64,000 nucleotides of DNA from Epiperipatus broadwayi. Taxonomy: Eukaryota > Onychophora > Udeonychophora > Euonychophora > Peripatidae. Under the pieces are notes generated by a model. The model worked only from the letters and a program-made list of their open reading frames with translations. It was not told where the DNA came from and made no database searches. Every line of letters begins with the position of its first letter. Positions within the stretch are counted from its first letter, which is position 1. The position numbers and the translations under genes are program-made. Positions 24,161 through 34,269 of this stretch are shown here, one piece after another. The stretch is from assembly GCA_028023455.1 (NCBI GenBank), contig JAQFVV010012400.1, forward strand, positions 10,906,248 to 10,970,247, in the 5' to 3' direction.

Positions 24161-24220
24161 TGACCTGGATCAACTGATGAATGCTGATTCAGCATGAAAT
24201 ACATATATTGGAGATTATTT
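24159..24220 (+). ncRNA. hammerhead ribozyme, complete core (best copy)
   Basis: CUGAUGA at 24174-24180; stem II AUGCU/AGCAU (plus one more G-C) closing a short loop; GAAA at 24196-24199; stem III of two A-U pairs with loop ACAU; AUA at 24205-24207; then UUGG at 24208-24211 pairing with UCAA upstream. An outer stem I helix (GAUGACCU with AGAUUAUU, one mismatch) lies beyond a 3-nt bulge. All invariant core residues of the type I hammerhead are present. The predicted cleavage is after A24207. Confidence 0.8.
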
Positions 24221-24590
24221 ATTTTTTCACATGTGTGTGATCATGTGTATCAGTTGTATGAGAAGATTGGATAGCTAAGGGAGCTTGAAAGTCTGGGTTC
24301 AAATCCCTATATGTTACATCTGTATTTAAATATTACATATTTAGCCTATATCTTGCCCATCCCTCATCTGTGTATTTAAATGTACAAGTTGCTATATGTG
24401 AGGGGTCAGAGTGACTTAAGGTTAACATGGGCATGACAATAATATTGGGATCACCAAGTTATTATGGCATTCTATCATCAGATTTTCAATTGTTAGAATG
24501 GCTGAAGGGTTGGAGTTTGAATAGATTGAAGCCTGTTCATTAAAGTTTAAGATTTTCTATATTCATATAGATCAAGCACTGATTGTGGGA

Positions 24591-24655
24591 GATGATGATC
24601 TGGACCAATTGATGAGTATTGGTTCAGCATGAGCTATGTATATTGGAAATCATAT
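24591..24655 (+). ncRNA. hammerhead-like motif, two core changes
   Basis: Core reads UUGAUGA (C3 to U), and GAAA has become GAGC. Stem I CCAA/UUGG and most of stem II (GUAUU/AGCAU) remain. Predicted inactive. Confidence 0.65.
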
Positions 24656-24749
24656 CTTTTTTACATGTGTGTGTGGTCATATCTATCAGTTGAATGAGCT
24701 AGATTGAATAGCTGAAAGGAGATTGAAATTCTGGGTTCAAATTTTCGAT

Positions 24750-26325
24750 AATTTCAGTGTATTATAAAAATATATTTAATGATGTTTTTTCTTACCAGAT
24801 TAAAATAATTTTTTTAATATATAAATAAAAATGAAAAGTTATTATAAAAAATATCATTTACATGATAATCGGAAGTCTATATCAATATAATTGTACCTAA
24901 TAATAATAACAAACAATAGTAATAGTTATAATGAGGTTTAGTTTTACAACCTTTCTTAAATATTGACATCACATGACCTTCTTTGTTTAAAATCGACCTA
25001 TGCTCTTAAAAACAGTAAATCTACATTTTTAGCTTATTTTGAAGTATAATCCAGATTTTCAAAGACTATTCTGGGATATGAATTATAGCATTCCTATTCA
25101 TGTCTAATGATTATTTAAACTGACAGCAGATGGCTCTAAAGCAGAATATCCACTTATGTCAAAAACTATCAAGTGCACAGAAAGTTTTTATATCAATCAT
25201 TACTGATATTAAAAAAAGAGATGAATTGCTGGTGCCAGAGTGGCTACATTAAGATACCTGGGCCAGTTGCAATTTCCCAGATGATGAGGGACCTGAGAGA
25301 CTGCCTCCAAAACCAAGACATTCTAAAGCTACTTTCTTTGTAACCGATCTCTGATTTTAATCAAAGATTTACCATGTTAAAGTACCTTGTATATTTGAAT
25401 TGTAATCAAAAATAAATTTTCTTTTTTTTTAATAATAATAAATAAAAAAATCAATAAATTTTTACTCACAACACTAATACAAAATCTCTTAATAAAAAAA
25501 TATTCTGTAAAATTACTTTCCATAGAAATAAATCTGAAATGGTTTGCAAAATATTTTTAAGTATTATGTTGATTACATTAGATATGAAAATTGTAGAGAA
25601 ATGAAGATATAACTCATTTTCTAATTTTAATATGGTTTTCATGTGAATTTACAAGACATCAATATTTTACTTTTTTCATATTTTTTAAAAAGGATAGTGG
25701 CAGTCTCTCTAATGAATATTTATAAAAAGCAATCACAGAAGGGAAATCTGGAAATTGAAGAAACATCATAAAAATACTATTTATGATTCTTGCAAAAACT
25801 ATCAAATGGAAAACTAAAACCCAAAAACTCCAATATTAAATCTTTTAGTAGCAAGATATTGTGAAATCATCGGAATATTTTATATGATATAAGTTAAAGT
25901 ATATAATAAATCACTATCCATGAAATTAATAACAACATTATCAATGTTTTTAAGATTGTTAAGTTTCTACTGTACTTAAACACTGAAAAATTAAAGTCAA
26001 AATAAGAATCCAAAATTAATTGTTTCAAAGATCTAACCTCTTAGTGTCTATGTGAAGACCCAATCATCATTCTTCACAATTTAATAGTTATTGAATCCAC
26101 AACAAAAGTATAGTTTTATTTTTAAATAGTTAATTATGTCTAACAAAAAAAAGGTCTAAAAAATTTTGTATTTAAATGTAAAATACAAAGTATTTTTGCA
26201 ACCATGCAGACAATTATAACATCAAATCTTTATTTGGTGTTTCAATTAAAAATCTAAAAAAATTATATATCCTGTCAACCCTCCTAATTGTCAAAACTTA
26301 AGCAGATTCCAAAATTTGTGGGTTC
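24750..26325. other. AT-rich DNA; a less AT-rich patch at 25.2-25.35 kb
   Basis: The patch at about 25215-25350 is close to 45% G+C and reads partly open, but no conserved domain could be recognised. The rest is AT-rich with no feature. Confidence 0.4.
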
Positions 26326-26329
26326 CTCA

Positions 26330-26600
26330 ATCATGACTAAATTTTTTACTTAACTTATTACTTAATACAATTCCTACAAAAACTTCTATTGTTACCCATT
26401 TTAAATTAAATCTCGATAATATGTGTATCTTATGTAATAGTCATCCAGAAGATATGATACACATTTTTGCAAAATGTCCACACATTTCATCTTTAGAACA
26501 CTTCGTATTCCACACACAAATAATTAATCTAAAAGAATTGTTTGAAAAAAATATTAAAATTTTTTTATCCATACAATGCCATAGTAATTATTTCCACTAT
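26330..26600 (+). pseudogene. LINE C-terminal fragment with a CCHC-like zinc motif
   Basis: Frames read LLNTIPTKTSIVTHFKLN followed by MCILCNSHPEDMIHIFAKC. The C-x2-C-x7-8-H-x4-C spacing is the zinc-knuckle-like motif after the RT in several non-LTR retrotransposon families (the zf-RVT type). The stops upstream are in-frame TAA codons at expected Trp or Leu positions. The rest of the element is not recognisable. This is a different LINE lineage from the RTE-like copies. Confidence 0.65.
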
Positions 26601-26699
26601 TAAAACCATGTGGCTTGCTCGTTGTTCTGTAATTTTTGACAACACAAAATATAATGTTGTAAAAAAAAAAAAAGATTGATATAATATATATTTATATAC

Positions 26700-26930
26700 C
26701 CCAAAATATGGACAATTAAAATCTTAAACTGGATTCCAAGATATTGTAAAAGACCCAGAAAGAGACCACATGTGAGATGGATGGATGAAATAAGAAAGTG
26801 TGCAGGGATGATGTGGAGAAGAGAAACTAAAGATCGGAGAAAATGTATTGAACTTGGAGAGACCTTCATCCTGCAGTGAATTGATAATGGTTGATGATGA
26901 TGACCCCCAAAATATATACCCAGAAATACG
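26700..26930 (+). pseudogene. RTE-like LINE, truncated 3' end
   Basis: One frame reads TIKILNWIPRYCKRPRKRP and RWMDEIRKCAGMMWRRE, then IELGETFILQ and a stop. It ends with a GTTGATGATGATGA tail. This is the extreme C-terminus and 3' end of the same LINE family as at 46.3 kb. 5' truncation is normal for this retrotransposition mode. Confidence 0.8.
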
Positions 26931-26934
26931 ATGA

Positions 26935-27140
26935 GAAAAATTTGGCACAATTTAATATTTTTCTTAGTTGTTTATTATTTTAAAATGATATAAATTATAC
27001 TTTAAAAGTGAATCATTGTAAACCTCTAGTCAAAATAACTATATGTTATAAGCCGTGCACCTTATGTCATATATGTAAAAAAAAATTCTCCTATACATAT
27101 GTTAATACTTGTACATAATTTTTAATTAATAATGTTCATT
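26935..27140. other. AT-rich DNA, nothing recognised
   Basis: Short gap between the LINE end and the SINE target-site duplication. Confidence 0.4.
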
Positions 27141-27156
27141 TTATAAAAATAGTCTT

Positions 27157-27247
27157 GCGTTGTTAGCCGAGAGGTATCGCAGCTGCCATGCAAGCAAGTA
27201 GTTGGTTGCAGACAGTTGTGGGTCCGATGCTATGACACATGGAAAAA
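27157..27247 (+). mobile_element. tRNA-derived SINE with 12-bp target duplication and B-box deletion
   Basis: Starts GCGTTGTTAGCCGAGAGG (A-box), continues through CAAGCAAGTAGTTGGTTGC and ends GATGCTATGACACATGG plus poly-A. It is flanked by AAAAATAGTCTT at 27145-27156 and 27248-27259. Compared with other copies it lacks about 14 bp covering the B-box (GTGGGT joins directly to CCGATGC). It either inserted in that form or lost the block later. Confidence 0.85.
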
Positions 27248-27259
27248 AAAAATAGTCTT

Positions 27260-28320
27260 TTTGTTTATATAAAACTACAGTTAATATTGACATTTAATGA
27301 ATGGTTTTGATTCCTATTGGGTTGGCGCACCTATTTCATAACATATATTTATTTGTAATTTTACTTTTTTTTCCCCTCTAAAAAAAGATTTTAAATTTTA
27401 TTCATAACTAACTTATTTTAAATAATGTATTATAACCATCATGCTTTAGTAATTTGTTTCCATATTTTATTAAAATGTTTGATCTTATTTAACTCCTTTC
27501 ACATTAGAATATTTCACTTTTTTTTACTCAACATAATTTAAATTAAATAATATGAAAAATATTATACATTATTTTAAAGTTTTTATTCATTTTAAATATA
27601 TCCTTTTTAAAAAATAAAACATTTCATGAATTGTTCAAAAGAATTGAAGATATTTACAATAAATAGAATTATGTTTTTTTTATTTAAAAAAAAAAAGTTG
27701 AATCTGCTGATGCAGGAAATCAAGTTACGTTGCATTTTGGGAAAGTTCTGCAAATTACCAAACATTGATGTTGTTGACAAATCAAAATAACTTAGCAAGC
27801 TGCCTTTTTTATCTAAAGAATAGCAGAAAATAAATGTTTACTTCCATATTTTTTTAAAGAAAAAAAAGCAAATTAAATAAATGTCATCGTTTTGAACTTT
27901 GTAACTTATATATATATTGCTGTAGACTGTCATAAAACAAATGTTCGAACCTCCTTCCTATCTCTAATTCCATTAATAATATATACAATAAACGTATTAA
28001 TTTCTCTGATTGAGAAAAACTGTAAAGAGTGAAAAAAGGTGATGAATGATTTAGAAGGAAGAAGTTAATAATGAGTGTTTTACGAGGATAGAAAATCCTG
28101 GAAGATGATCTGCAACGACAGATGGAACCTTTCAAAATAAGATAAAACATGTATGTCATCTATCTAAACAGTGACAAAAATTGCATCAAAATTAGGTATT
28201 TTATGGTATGTATGGGTGGATAGCACATTGCTTACCATCTGATCAACATACTATTCTGGCCGTTTGTCCTCCAACTAAGAATAGCTAGACATCTCTACCA
28301 AATATGTGATTACTAGATAG
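27260..28320. other. AT-rich DNA, no gene supported
   Basis: The minus ORF at 27884-28159 and the one at 27607-27798 show no domain and composition typical of the background. Nothing else seen. Confidence 0.45.
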
Positions 28321-28332
28321 ATTAGTTTCAAT

Positions 28333-28383
28333 TTTAGATCATAGTAGGACAATAAATATTAGATCATAGTAGGACAATAAATT
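28333..28383. repeat. 26-bp tandem duplication
   Basis: Two perfect adjacent copies of a unit starting TTAGATCATAGTAGGACAAT. Confidence 0.85.
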
Positions 28384-28389
28384 AACACT

Positions 28390-29095
28390 TGCATCTTAAA
28401 GTTATTTGCAATTTTATTCATTTTAAATAAGGCTTTTAATTATTTACCTCTTAATTTTTTTTTTTTATTTTGCACATCTTAATCATTAATAAATAATAAC
28501 TATACAAAGGTCTTTCTTGTTTTTTTTTCTCTCTTTCGGTATATTGTTTCCAATTGGTGTAAATTTACATATAGAAGAGCCCGATTTGGATAAATAAATT
28601 GATGGACATTCGTATGCATAAATTGAAATATATGCAAATTGAAATAATATATTATACAGCATATCTTATGCACAATAACAGTATAAAAATTTATTTAATT
28701 TCAATAAATTTAAAATATCATTTACCCATTTTTTTCTTTTCAAAATAAGTTTATAATTTTCCATATATGTCAATGAATACATCAAATTTCTTCTTTTCAA
28801 AACTTGTTTTAATGTGACTATAATAAAAATAAAATACATCCAATGTTTCAACTATTTTATATAGTCTTTTGCAAGGAACACTAAAAAAAAAATACAAATA
28901 CATAATAATAAATATAACATATTCCAAACAAATGCGAAAAATATTAAACAAATACTAAAAGTTTTCTTTACCTCAACACCCTTTTTCTATTATAAACAAT
29001 CTCAACTTAATCAAATTTTTTTACATTTATATACCCATCCACAAAAAAAATACTTTAAAAATTTAATTAACAAACCTATTATTTTCTTTTTTTTC
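28390..29095. other. AT-rich DNA, possibly PLE 3' flank
   Basis: Two overlapping minus ORFs (28666-28951) lie just downstream of the PLE endonuclease. Their translations are low-complexity and match no domain I know; they may be 3' sequence of that element. Confidence 0.35.
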
Positions 29096-29098
29096 TAT

Positions 29099-30250
29099 TT
29101 ACATCTTGTTTAATTCAGGTTTAATTTCACTAATGTAAATCCCTTCCTTTATCATTCTTTCATGGTATGAGTTTATACCTTTTAAAGGTTTTATTTTAAA
29201 ACCTTTATGTTTAAATTTATTCATATGATTGTAAAAAGCAGAATTTTTATAACTTAAATGTTGTTTTAAACTAGTTTCCAATTTATTCTTTGTAGTCCCA
29301 ATATAAGACATATCTATATTCTTTTTATATTTCAATATCAACTTCATTACTCCTTTAACACTTTAAGCAAATAATCTTTATTTATTTATAACAGTTTCAA
29401 CTGTCCTTAAAGTGTTAAAAGAATGTTAATGAAGTTTATATTGAAATATAAAAAGAAGCACAATATAGATGGAGAAAGAAGAAAAAGATAAGATTTATAT
29501 ATAAATATATTCTTTTTAAAACAATTCAAACAATCTATTACGTAAACTGAATTCATAATCTCTAAATTATTACATTCCTTATTATTATTAATTTAAAAAT
29601 TTAACCTTTTTTACTTTTTATAAACTGGATACATTATATTTCTTAGTAATCATTTTAAATAATTTTTTAACTTTAACAAACAAATCTTGGGATATATTGA
29701 AACCAATATAAATTACATTTTTTTAATTCTTATTTAATCTTATTCTATTCTTTATTTTATCAATATTTTTATTAGAAAATAAATGTTTAATATCTCTAGG
29801 ATAATCATGTATAAAACACTTATGCTTTATCATATTAATCTCACCTTTAAACAAATTATTATTTGAATATAATTTAATTGTCTAAAATTTTTATTATTAA
29901 TATTTATTTTACTATGATTATCAATATCTGATAATCAATTATTTAATAATCCAAAAAATGTTTTTTTCTATATACAGAAGTTTCTATAATAGCATTACTA
30001 ATATTACCAATTTTTTAAAAATCTTAACAACCATATATTCAATAATATTAATATTTTCTTTTTCCATAGTAAATTTAATTTTCTCCTCTTTACTATTAAT
30101 ATATTTCAAAAAATTATCTGCCTTTCTTTTATTATTGTTAAAAACCATAAAATAATCATGAACATACCTAATATAAAAAATTAGTTTATTTTTATTACTA
30201 ACAAAATTTGTTTTTCAAAATTATACATATATACTCTTGCCAAAAAATAC
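29099..30250 (-). pseudogene. Penelope-like element: RT palm, linker and GIY-YIG endonuclease (broken)
   Basis: Read on the minus strand from about 30250 down. An IYNFEKQ-like helix is followed by IRYVHDYFMVFNNNKRKADN (30110-30172). This is RT motif C with D changed to H in YVDD, so it is catalytically dead. KYINSKEEKIKFTMEKEN follows. The linker gives IGFNISQDLFVKVKKLFK (about 29640-29700) and IMNSVYVIDCLNCFKKN (about 29500-29550). The last ORF (29099-29347) holds the endonuclease: MSYIGTTKNKLE, LKQHLSYKNSAFYNHM, then Glu in HERMIKEG and the end SEIKPELNKM. The Arg expected after LET is Ser. Several frameshifts and an inverted duplication (29295-29476) break the frame. The domain order RT then GIY-YIG is diagnostic of PLEs. 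Confidence 0.8.
29295..29476. repeat. inverted duplication inside the PLE endonuclease
   Basis: About 65 bp at 29295-29360 (read on minus: TTAAAGTGTTAAAGGAG, then ATGAAG, TGATATTGAAATATAAAAAG) recurs in opposite orientation at 29412-29476. The spacer is about 50 bp. It sits where the frame from the linker into the YIG motif should be continuous. Confidence 0.8.
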
Positions 30251-30259
30251 ATTTTAATA

Positions 30260-31375
30260 AAAAAATACAAGTTCAATAGAAGAAAAAGTTCTGTTAGAAT
30301 AGTTACTAATATTATTAATTAAGTTCTTTTTTGTCAATAAAGTACCAAAAAGCATAAAATGTTTACAGTGATGCTTATGGAGTTTTTACTTACACAAATA
30401 CTTACCAAAGTCACATATAGAGTAAAAGAATGAGTTAAACTATGCAGCTTCACATTACCATGTGTTATAATTTAACATTTTATGAGCATATTCACATTTG
30501 ACACTATCAGTTTATTTTTCAAAATTCATATATATATATTTTAATTTCATTATTGGAAACTTTTATGAAGATCAGAAATAGAAATAACTTGGGTTTGTAT
30601 AAATTCAAGCCTTATTATATATTCTTTAAAATGTAAACAATATTTGTGTTATGTTTATTGCATAAGCTTGTTTATGATCATTGTTTTAACATAGATCAAT
30701 GTGGGAGATAAAATAATTATATAGTCGGTTTCTCAGCATATCACATGATGTGTTTTATCATTCAGATAAAATGTTAAACACACCTGTTTTATTCTAGCAT
30801 CCAAAGTGAGCTTTTAAATTAGAACTGATTCAGAAACCTTTATCTTCTGAATTCATCACTCTGCCATTACACTCAACAGCACATGACAGTTCTGGCATCT
30901 GTCTTAATACTAGAGATTCAGAGGAGATATTTTGTTTGATATACTTTACTCTTCTGAATGCCCTGTGGAGTTTGATTCTATGTTAGAATGGTGTAATCTG
31001 GAGCTCAATGCCTTTGGATCATAACAGCATCCCTGATTCTTTTGCTGCTTGAACTTCTTTTGAACTTCTGAGCAATAAACTATTTTATTACCTATTTTAT
31101 TCTTCACAATACCTAATTTCCTTTAAAAAATATTTTTTATTTATAAATTTTTTAGTAATTTAATTTGATGAATAATTACAAAAGTAAAGATATAAGTATC
31201 ATTAAATGCCACAAAGTTAGCATCAGCTTCTAATATTCAAATGAATAGCATTCTCCCAATTATCATAGCATACAGGAATTGCTAATGATATTTTGCCATT
31301 ACAGCTGTGATTAACTATTGCAAACTTCATTTTATATTGCTTCTGTTCAATATAGACATCAGCAATTACATCCAT
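30260..31375. other. AT-rich DNA, possibly the decayed 5' part of the PLE
   Basis: No RT motifs upstream of the palm could be read with confidence between 30250 and about 30400. The rest shows no gene. The segment 30780-31080 is somewhat less AT-rich. Confidence 0.4.
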
Positions 31376-31378
31376 ATG

Positions 31379-32240
31379 TATGTAATACAATATTTTTAAT
31401 AATTGTTTTACATTAAAATCTTTTATAGTGGAGTTATCCATTTATAAGTAAGTAATTAGAAAGCACTCAACCTATACCAAACTGCCTCTGGCCAAGAGTT
31501 TATGTAGCACTAACAGTCTTATTGTATTTAAAGGGAGAATCCTCTTTCAAATGCCACTCTGGATCTTAATATAGAGAATAAAGCACTGCAATTTACATTA
31601 CTGGAGTAAGAAATCAAAGTATAGCAATTTAAAATTTTTTATTAGTCATTCATTAGACTAAGGATTATCCAATAATGAATTATATTTCTGTAGTGTAGTT
31701 TTCATTATACCACTCCCACACAAAAATAGGGAATTTTTTCTATCAATTTTTAACACCTTGTGGAAGAATGTAATTATAAACATATAATCAAAGACATGTG
31801 AAAAAAATCTATGGTCCCTAAGATGCACATTTCATGCAAAACCAGCACTCTTCAGTTGGCCTAGGCTGCAATCTTACATATATCTTTATCACTGTTCAGT
31901 ATATAGATAGATAGATAGAAAATTACTACAGTTTAATTGATAAGTGTCAAATGTGCAGCCCTCACAACTTTAACACAAATCATTTATTGAAAGTATATTA
32001 ATAATTTTTATTAGTCATTCATTAGACTAGAGATTATCCAATAATAAATAATATTTCTGCAGTGTAATTTTTATTACAGGGGGTGTTTTTTATTCACTTT
32101 TAATACCTTGTGGAGGGATGTAATTTTTAAGTTTCTTACTTATTATAACAATCCTCTCCACTGATAGATTATATATTGTAATACAATATTTTTAATGAAT
32201 GTTTTAGATGGAAGCTTTAATGGGTGGGGTTATCCATTTA
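31379..32240. repeat. two blocks duplicated in swapped order (A-B-B'-A')
   Basis: Block A at 31379-31445 (TGTAATACAATATTTTTAAT to GTTATCCATTTATAA) recurs at about 32175-32240. Block B at about 31628-31760 (TTAGTCATTCATTAGACTA, ACACCTTGTGGAAG) recurs at about 31997-32130. All copies share the same orientation, with about 10-20% divergence. The order A-B then B'-A' could come from nested or tandem copies of one unknown repeat with internal deletion. The minus ORF at 31223-31441 partly covers block A and has no recognised domain. Confidence 0.7.
31825..31875 (-). ncRNA. isolated hammerhead-like fragment
   Basis: On the minus strand: CCAA, CUGAAGA (a valid heptamer, since position 7 is free), GUGCUGGUUUUGCAU, GAAA. 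The sequence after GAAA has diverged (UGUGCAUC), so stem III and the 3' strand of stem I are lost. The flanking sequence keeps only about 50 bp of the repeat, next to a short (GATA)n run. Confidence 0.6.
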
Positions 32241-32244
32241 TAAC

Positions 32245-32538
32245 TGTGTGTATATATATATATTAAATTAAACATAGCTAAAGTACATGTAAACAAAAAG
32301 AGTAAATCAATCTTCCTCAGAATATGAATTTAAAGCACTATAAATGTTGAACAAAAGATCAAGAATAGAATGAACCCATCTGTTATTGGAACTTTGATGT
32401 TTATAAGCATATCTTTGTCAATATTGTTGGTAATTCAAAGTGAAATTAATTCATCAGGCAGATGTAATATGGCACTTAAGTATGTTTGTATATATATATA
32501 AAGTGTAATAATGGTCAAGACTAAATTGTTTTGTAAGT
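32245..32538. other. AT-rich DNA with weak similarity to fold-back loops
   Basis: AAGAATAGAATGAACCCATC near 32361 resembles the inner arm of the 6.5 kb and 36.3 kb inverted repeats, but no arm pairing was found here. Confidence 0.4.
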
Positions 32539-32671
32539 AATCATTAAAAATCAGACAACCCTTAGACAATATCAATAACAATCAACAATTTAAAACTGTT
32601 GTCAAGGAAACCTTCTTTTAACAATAAAGGTGGATTGGGATTGTCTAAGAATTGACTGGATTTTAATGATT
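32539..32671. mobile_element. short palindromic element, 32-bp arms
   Basis: AATCATTAAAAATCAGACAA...CTTAGACAAT (32539-32570) pairs with ATTGTCTAAGAATTGAC...TTTTAATGATT (about 32640-32671). The interior has TCAATAACAATCAACAATTT and GTTGTCAAGGAAACC, shared with 12.5 kb. Non-coding; probably a very short MITE. Confidence 0.75.
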
Positions 32672-32679
32672 TATATATA

Positions 32680-33990
32680 TATAATTAATTGAAATATAAA
32701 CATAATAGAAGAAAGCAATATGAACTTTACATATAAATTTATATATATTCAGACCAAGATATGGCTATTTTATTTAAAAAAATAAAATATGTATAGTCAT
32801 AAATAGTAGTAAAATTTTGTACAAATTAACTCAAATTATACAAATTAGCTAAAAGACCCTGAATAAAACTCAATCTGTCATTCTGATGAAAGTTAATGAC
32901 TTCTGATACATAACTGTTTGATCATTATTTTTTTTAGTAGCAACAAAAAGTTTGCATAGTAAAAGATAATATTAAACACTTTTACTAAACACAATATTGT
33001 ATTTAATTATAAAGATTTTAGGAATAGATTGTTCAGAAGATAAGTGCCATATAAAAGTTATCAATAGCAAATTTAAGCATTTTGAGAAACTTAATACTTA
33101 TAAATCTCTCAATAGAAAAATTCTGTATTTGTTGTAGAATTGACATGAATTAATAAAATGAGTAAAATCCTTTCAAATATTGAGAGTTTAGTTAAATTTT
33201 TTATTGTTTTAACTTTGCAAAGTTTTTTTAAAGCATATACATTTGATCAATTTAAGACATTGAATCAAATGCTGTTAGATATAAAACATCTCAGGATAGA
33301 TCTCAGGTTTTGTATATATAAATCCATGAGAATAAATTACTTAGCAATAAACATTATTTAAATTAAAAAAGCTTTTTATGTTGTTTTGTTATCCTATTCA
33401 GAGTAATGTATGTTATTAAATAATTACTTATCATGTAAATATGTAATAATGCTAATGTTATGTACTTATGTTCTCTATAGAAACTTTTTGATGTTGTTTT
33501 AAGTGCCAATGTTTAATGAAAATATCAACTAACTTCTATTAGATGCATGTTTCTGTAAATTAAACCTGATATCATCAATAACCCTAGATATCAGTGGAGA
33601 GTAATTTCTATTTAAATAAAACCACATTGTTCAATATCACTTTCAACATTATGTGCATACTTGTTAGAAATTTTGAATATACTTAAATGGAAATTGGATT
33701 GCTGTATTTATTAAAGTTTCAACTGATTTAATTGATAGGACACTATCAGGAAATTAGCTGATTTTTTTCATCAAAATTGCCACTATACTCATATATATGT
33801 CAATAATAATGTACACATATGCAGTTATATAACTATTAATGTCAGTATATTTTTATATATAAAATATCTATTTTGTCTGTTCTTTGAATATACGTTTGTC
33901 TGTAATGTTTTACTGGAATGCCCTCTAAATTTTTTTTCTCCAGTAAATAATCTTCTTTGCATATAAAATCTACATTTTGTCTGTTGTTTT
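32680..33990. other. AT-rich DNA, nothing recognised
   Basis: The plus ORF at 33158-33361 has no domain. No RNA or transposon signal identified. Confidence 0.45.
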
Positions 33991-33999
33991 AAAATTTGG

Positions 34000-34266
34000 A
34001 TTTTATTTATAGAGAAAACTATATCTAACTATAGAGTTAAAAATAGATATCTTAGTTCTGCTTTGTATGTCCATGAAAAAGATACAGGCCACACTATTGA
34101 TTTTGATGAAGCTAAGGTTGTCTTCTTTGAGAGAAATGAAATCAAAAGAATAATTAAAGAATATTTATTATTGAAAATTTATTATTCTGAAACAATTAAC
34201 TTATTTAAGAGTTCTTTTAATATTAAGGGTGGATGGGAAGTGAATGGATTTGTGGGTAATTTTTAA
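34000..34266 (+). pseudogene. Penelope-like element, C-terminal tail of GIY-YIG region
   Basis: From about 34035 one open frame reads RVKNRYLSSALYVHEKDTGH then TIDFDEAKVV, RNEIKRIIKEYLLLK and ends with FNIKGGWEVNG and a stop. The H-x5-GH-x-I-D...E...KR-x-IKE pattern is the conserved tail after the YIG motif of PLE and related GIY-YIG endonucleases. The nuclease start and the RT are absent, so only the last about 90 residues remain. The open frame is fairly clean, which suggests a younger copy than the one at 29.1 kb. It belongs to a different PLE lineage from the 29.1 kb copy, which ends at PELNKM. Confidence 0.75.
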
Positions 34267-34269
34267 TAT

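Larger units (their letters stand above)
23799..24745 (+). mobile_element. hammerhead repeat, plus tandem dimer (about two units)
   Basis: Two consecutive plus-oriented units. The block ATCATCAGATTTTCAAT lies near 24010 and again near 24475; the hammerhead cores lie at 24174 and 24609, a spacing of 435 bp. Each unit ends with TCTGGGTTCAAAT, a B-box-like word, and the next starts with ATCTGTATTTAAATATTACA. An (AT)n(GT)n microsatellite sits just before the first hammerhead. No coding capacity. Confidence 0.85.

Noticed and set aside
25215-25350. Less AT-rich patch that might be an exon
   Set aside because: Partly open but no splice-site pair and no recognisable protein pattern; too short to call.
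26600-26950. Minus ORFs of 116 and 74 codons
   Set aside because: They are antisense to the LINE 3' end encoded on the plus strand (KILNWIP, GETFILQ).
27316-27332. TTGGGTTGGCGCACCTA, resembling a mariner-type end
   Set aside because: No matching inverted end or TA duplication was found nearby.
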